From the NCBI GenBank assembly GCA_030685235.1, contig MU839100.1, positions 186,001-250,000 on the forward strand: a stretch of 64,000 bases of DNA. The letters run 5' to 3'. This stretch comes from Copromyces sp. CBS 386.78. Lineage: Eukaryota > Ascomycota > Sordariomycetes > Sordariales > Sordariaceae. The notes under the pieces were generated by a model. That model searched no databases. It was not told the DNA's origin and saw nothing but the letters and a program-made list of their open reading frames with translations. Below are positions 59,796-64,000 of the stretch, in pieces. Position numbers and translations under genes: made by a program. Position 1 is the first letter of the stretch; each line of letters opens with the position of its first letter.

Positions 59796-60905
59796 TTGAA
59801 ATCTTCGCTCGCCCCCTTGCTTGCTTGCTGCATCATCATCATCATAATCATCATTATTAACATCGATCTATGGCTCCTTCTTTTCCCCTTGCTCGTTTTC
59901 ATTCCGGCTTTCATTAAAGCGTTTTCTGGTTCTGGTGCTGGTTCTGGTTCTGGTATAGGTTCAAGTTGGATCAGTTTCGGCAAATGCATAGCATCAATCA
60001 TGGCATGGCGTCAAGGCAAAGGGGAAAATCAGACGGACGGGGTAAAAAAGAAGAAGTGGGGGACGGAGGTGAAGGAAACGAGAACAAAGACGAAGAATGA
60101 AGGAATGCGAATTGCAAAGAGAAGAATGACCACACTATCATATGCTTGGGCGCCTCGGGTGTGTACCAGCATGTGACGAAATAGAATGGTTCGCTCCGTT
60201 TTTGCGAGCTTCTTATTTCACTTGGTGGTTACTACTGTAAAGTCACCTTTTGGCAACGGCGTGGGCTGACGGTTCTAGAGAGATCAAGTGACATCGTAAC
60301 TGAAGAAGACGACGATTCATGAGCATTCGGAATTTTCTGTGGGAGTTTTTGTGGCGTTGGCGGTATTAGGAATGGCCTGGGGATGGATATGATGATGAAT
60401 GTCATGACATGGATGACGTGGAATACGGATTGCTGCGTTTGAGGTGTGCCAGGAGGCGCAAACAACTACTAGTGTCCAAATTACTTCCACCGCAGAATGG
60501 AGGAAGCCACAGTCGTTCGTTCACAAGTGCACTTATGGTACTTTTTCATGGTATCTGCAGAGTACAACGTATCCAACCTCGGTAAACAAGAATCTTTTTG
60601 CCATCCTTCCCTCCTTTTCCGGCCAGCCTGGTATCCCAAGATAACGATATGAAAAAGACAGAGCACGCATCCTAAACCTTGATCCAACAGGATTCCTTGC
60701 TCCTTAATCATGTTTCCGACAACTATCTTGAGCTTTCATCTGTGGCTCGTCCGAAAACTCCACCTAACCTATTCTCTCTTCTTCTGACACCCTCAGATCT
60801 TTGATAAGCAGCCTGCACCGCCCTCCTGCCACCCAGTTTGGCCTCCTCCTTCTCGGCCGCCTCCTCCATCATGTTGAGCGAAGAACCCAGAATCCTTCCG
60901 ATCAC
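59796..60905. other. Convergent intergenic region, nim-1 and lactone oxidase
   Basis: It holds both 3' untranslated regions, an ATCATCATC run near 59,832 and a GGTTCT repeat near 59,930-59,960. On the minus strand the oxidase frame stays open for 60 codons past its stop. Confidence 0.5.
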
Positions 60906-62576
60906 CTAGTTTGGCACGACAGGGTTCTGGATGCCAACCACTTGGATACCGCCACCCTGCCTCGCCGGGACCTCTTTGGTCGTCTGCTGAATCTCCTCCA
61001 GCGGGAGGAGCTTGTCGCTCTGAATGGGCTCGAGGAGGTAGCGTCTGTGCCAGGGGCCGACAAACATGCCCTCGGGATCGACGCTCTCGCGGACGGTGCC
61101 CCACCGCTGGAAGTCCTCGCCGTACCATCGGGCCAGGTCGGCCTGGGTCGCGGTGAAGGTCTTGGCCCAGTGCGGCTTGCCGCCGAGCTCGCGCATGAGC
61201 CACTCGAAGCCGAGGTAGTAGCGCTCTGTGGCGTTGTAGGTCGGCTCGCGGTGGTAGGGGCGGTACATGATGGCGTTGAGGTAGAGCGTCGGGCCGTCGG
61301 ACTGCGTCGGGTCGAGGAAGGGCCGCGTGTTGGCTTCCCGCGAGGTGTAGACGGTCGAGTCGCTAGCGCGCACTTCGACGGGGCTGTGCACCCAGAGACC
61401 CTCTGCGCTGTAGGGGATGCCGTGCTCGACGTAGCCTTCGTCGCCGGGCTTCAGGTTTTGAAGCCAGGCGCCGAGACGCTGAAGAGCCTCGGGGCCCTTG
61501 TGCAGAGGGATGGCCCACTCATTGACGGATTGGCTGTACAGGCAGTTCAGCAGGAAAGCCTTCTGGCTGGGCTGGACAGCGTTGATGCGAGTGGCTTCGC
61601 CGTTCTTGAACCCGTACTGCATGCCGAAAACGAACCACTCGATCCAAGGAGTAATGCGCGGGATCCACCTGGAGAGAGCAAGGAGGTTGTGGTAGACATA
61701 GTAGCCCAGCCAGCTATCATAGTAGCTTGTTGGCGGCTCACGTTGCTTGACGGCGCCGGTCTTCAAGTCGACCGGGTCGACAACGTCCGCGGTCCAAACA
61801 GCAGCGCGGCGCATGTAGGGGAACCACCAGATACGCACAAACTCGGCCTGACTCCAGAGATCCTTCTCCCATCGCTCAAAGATGCGCTTATCCGAGTCGA
61901 TTGCCTGGCTCCAGGCAAGCGAGAAAGCCGGAACGGCCTTGAAAGTGACCTCGGTGATAATACCCAAGGCTCCAAGGGAGATCAAAGCAGCCCGGAAGAG
62001 ATCAGGCTTGTCCTCGGGGGAGCACGACAATGTCTCGCCATTGGCAAGGGTAATCTTGAGCTCGGTAATGTTCTCACCGATGAGACCGTGCTTGATGCTG
62101 CTGCCGTGTGTGCCCGTGCTGATGGCACCAGCAATGCTCTGCTCGTTGATGCTGCCGAGACTAGGCAAAGCGAGCCCGCGGCGATCCAGTTCGTCACTGA
62201 GCTGGTAAAGACGGATACCCGCTTGCACAGTAACGAGACCGGTCAAGTGATCAACGGAGATGATCTTGTTGAAGTTGTCCAGGTTGACAAGCCAGGACGA
62301 GGTGCAGGTAATGTCGGAAGGAGAGTGACCGCAGCCGGTGGTGGTGACACGGCGACGGGCATGACGGGCCAAGCGGACGACCTTTTGAACTTCTGGGACC
62401 GATTCCGGTTGAATGTAGAGCTCGGGCAAGCTGGTAAAGGTGCCGGCCCAGGTTCTGTGCACATGGGCAGCTTTTGCCCGGAAAGGAATGCCGCCATCGC
62501 GCAGGCTGGCGAGCTCAATGATCTCGCGCACGTTGGACGGGAGGGAGGCGAGCGCCGGGTTGCTCTCGGTCGCCAT
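60906..62576 (-). CDS. alo-1: D-arabinono-1,4-lactone oxidase
   Basis: A flavoprotein of the VAO family in the mitochondrial outer membrane. It oxidises D-arabinono-1,4-lactone to D-erythroascorbic acid, making hydrogen peroxide, the last step of fungal erythroascorbate synthesis. One intronless frame of 556 residues, which agrees with the family length. The FAD-binding PCMH half has TTTGCGHSPSD with the expected flavin-linked His84, and GSINEQSIAGAISTGTHGSS. The ALO C-terminal half has several Trp-rich segments (WWFPYMRRAAVW), membrane-like stretches at about 285-320, and the HWAK motif (His469-Lys472) of aldonolactone oxidoreductases. The start Met lies in the context CAACATGGCG. Confidence 0.95.
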   Translation of the reverse strand: MATESNPALASLPSNVREIIELASLRDGGIPFRAKAAHVHRTWAGTFTSLPELYIQPESVPEVQKVVRLARHARRRVTTTGCGHSPSDITCTSSWLVNLDNFNKIISVDHLTGLVTVQAGIRLYQLSDELDRRGLALPSLGSINEQSIAGAISTGTHGSSIKHGLIGENITELKITLANGETLSCSPEDKPDLFRAALISLGALGIITEVTFKAVPAFSLAWSQAIDSDKRIFERWEKDLWSQAEFVRIWWFPYMRRAAVWTADVVDPVDLKTGAVKQREPPTSYYDSWLGYYVYHNLLALSRWIPRITPWIEWFVFGMQYGFKNGEATRINAVQPSQKAFLLNCLYSQSVNEWAIPLHKGPEALQRLGAWLQNLKPGDEGYVEHGIPYSAEGLWVHSPVEVRASDSTVYTSREANTRPFLDPTQSDGPTLYLNAIMYRPYHREPTYNATERYYLGFEWLMRELGGKPHWAKTFTATQADLARWYGEDFQRWGTVRESVDPEGMFVGPWHRRYLLEPIQSDKLLPLEEIQQTTKEVPARQGGGIQVVGIQNPVVPN

Positions 62577-63687
62577 GTTGAGCGGTTGGGTTTCCCCAGA
62601 TGATGGATGTTATACGAAAAGTTTTGCCCAGCCGAAGCAAAATGAGAACAAAAGAGAAAGATAGGTCTTTTTTCTAGTTACTATGACAGGACAGGGGCAG
62701 CGATAAAGTTGCAATGACTTTGTTATGCGATCGAGGGCGAAAGCGGCCGGAGTGGAGATCCCGATATTTTCTACTGCGTATAACCGGAAGGAGCTACTAC
62801 CACTTTGTGCCGGAGGCGGGGAGGTCAAAGAGGAAATCACGGCCGAAGCGCCAAGGATGTGAGCCTCGACGACGGCAGGCGATAATGCAAACTATCGAAT
62901 TTTCAAAGGACTGGCAAGCCCGTCATTCATCGATGAGCTGTTTGAGGAAGCAGAGAAAATGAAAAGGTGAAATGGCAGTTGCCGTTGCATCAGACAGACG
63001 GGTCTCGATCGGTAGGAACTCCGATCGGAGGGATCCACGCTAAGTTGACCAATCCATTGCCTTCTCTGATTGGCCAAGATCTCATTGTCTAGACTCCTTG
63101 GCTCGGAGACCCTTGGTGATGTTGTGCTGCATCAGCACTGACGACATTTGTTTACTTTCTCAAGCCAACTGCTGTGTGGCTCTCGAGGCAATTCACATTT
63201 CACTCGGCGATAATATGATGTGAATAAGGAGTATTTGTTGAACAACCATTAAAGGAAGATATACCTCAAGTTACCTATGGGATTAAACATTCAAACAATC
63301 TCCTGAGAACCTCTGAGGTATTAGCGAACCCTTCAGGCCAACCGTTGACTGATCGACATCTCCCTGCACTCTTGGCCCCGCCCTATGTTGTTTACCCCTG
63401 AGCCGCATGAACAACGTCGTGTCATCGAGAAATCCACCACCCAAGACCGTTATGAAAAGACCAAATCTGAATTTCTGGATTTAGTATTGCGGAGGGGCTG
63501 TGGTTGAAGGCCAAAAGCACAAAGTTCCCCCTCGGAAAGCTGATGGATCATCTTGTCCCAGGGATATTAAAAAGCAAGCCCAGAATGCCAAACTCCCAGC
63601 TGCCAAAGACCCCAAATTCTGGACATAAATGAGAGAACTCCCGCAGCTGTGCAACCACATCGTTGGCCACAACCTAGCCCTGAGCCC
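62577..63687. other. Intergenic: lactone oxidase promoter side
   Basis: 1.1 kb upstream of the oxidase and downstream of the truncated minus-strand gene. No convincing coding sequence or element. Confidence 0.5.
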
Positions 63688-64000
63688 TTAAACTCTCAGG
63701 GTACCGACCTCCCGGTACAGGGCGACGCGGCCATGTCTGGGCTTGATCTGGTAGCAAAGGGTGACCGGATCACCAGTGAGGTTCTTCTTGCAGTACTTGC
63801 AGTCGATCTCTCTGGTCGCCATAGACACTGGGCCCTCCCACTTGTTGTCACACATTGCCTTGATGCAGAGCCACTGGCCCTGATATTCCTCCTTGCCCAG
63901 CTGCTTGTGGACATACTCGGGGTTGCCTGGATGGCTAGACAAGCACTTCATGATGTGCTGGATCATCGTCTCGTTGGTTGCAGGGGGCTGATTGGAATCT
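63688..64000 (-). CDS. C-terminal part of an unidentified protein, cut by the window edge
   Basis: A minus-strand frame is open from its stop (63,688-63,690) to the right edge without interruption, about 103 codons. An in-frame ATG exists at 63,966, but the frame continues upstream with DSNQPPATNET, so the true start may lie outside. The peptide has evenly spread Cys/His residues, including a CKYCKK pair and a lone Cys-Asp-Asn, which could bind a metal ion. It ends VALYREVGTLRV. I do not recognise the family; a small zinc-binding or purely hypothetical protein is possible. Confidence 0.55.
   Translation of the reverse strand, partial: DSNQPPATNETMIQHIMKCLSSHPGNPEYVHKQLGKEEYQGQWLCIKAMCDNKWEGPVSMATREIDCKYCKKNLTGDPVTLCYQIKPRHGRVALYREVGTLRV

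Noticed and set aside
60801..62603. 600-codon plus frame
   Set aside because: It is antisense to the lactone oxidase; codon bias (G/C third positions) opens the opposite strand. No homology is recognisable.
12757..64000. tRNA, 5S rRNA and CRISPR arrays
   Set aside because: I looked for T-arm words (GGTTCGAATCC-like) and the conserved 5S internal region and found none with supporting stems. Regularly spaced repeats are only microsatellites.

Overview
The window looks like a filamentous ascomycete (Sordariomycete) chromosome, most likely Neurospora or a close relative. Genes carry short introns (about 50-360 bases) with GTRNGT donors and CTAAC-type branch points, start codons have a CAAAATG-like context, and one 12.7-kb block shows massive C-to-T mutation on both strands. 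That last pattern is the signature of repeat-induced point mutation (RIP). I cannot tell N. crassa from N. tetrasperma or N. discreta by eye.

Region 1 (1-12,756) is a dead, nested transposon block. The outer element is a pogo/Fot1-like DNA transposon with about 50-bp terminal inverted repeats at 1-50 and 12,707-12,756. Its transposase frame is split at position 1,750 by a 9,674-bp Ty3/gypsy LTR retrotransposon (1,751-11,424, pol on the minus strand, 193-bp LTRs, target duplication AAGTC). Nearly every CpA/TpG is gone, catalytic Asp codons have become Asn codons, and no frame is intact. The composition returns to normal within a few bases of the right terminal repeat.

Region 2 (13,210-25,401) is gene-dense housekeeping DNA: choline kinase (-), SCO1 copper chaperone (-) divergent from an SPP1-type PHD subunit of COMPASS (+), a 2EXR-domain protein (-) and a CNL1/BLOC-1-like coiled-coil protein (-).

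Region 3 (25,402-54,176) is gene-poor. It holds two convincing genes: a secreted SGNH/CE2-type esterase with six exons (27,716-29,424) and an MtfA-type C2H2 transcription factor (43,014-44,046). The long flanks of the latter (13.6 and 10.1 kb) hold a 609-bp terminal-inverted-repeat element (31,390-31,998), degenerate protease-like fragments with a diverged inverted repeat (32,522-33,187), a G-quadruplex motif, a perfect 16-base palindrome, microsatellites and an AT-rich island (50,100-50,580).

Region 4 (54,177-64,000) is gene-dense again: an ankyrin/double-BTB protein (-) divergent from a NIMA-type kinase (nim-1, +), then D-arabinono-1,4-lactone oxidase (-) and a minus-strand gene that runs off the right edge.

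The genes do not form one pathway. They cover phospholipid synthesis (choline kinase), respiratory-chain copper delivery (SCO1), chromatin (SPP1), endosomal trafficking (CNL1), secreted carbohydrate de-esterification, developmental transcription (MtfA), mitotic control (NIM-1) and erythroascorbate synthesis (ALO). I saw no rRNA, 5S rRNA, tRNA or CRISPR array. All spliced models below keep frame across every junction.
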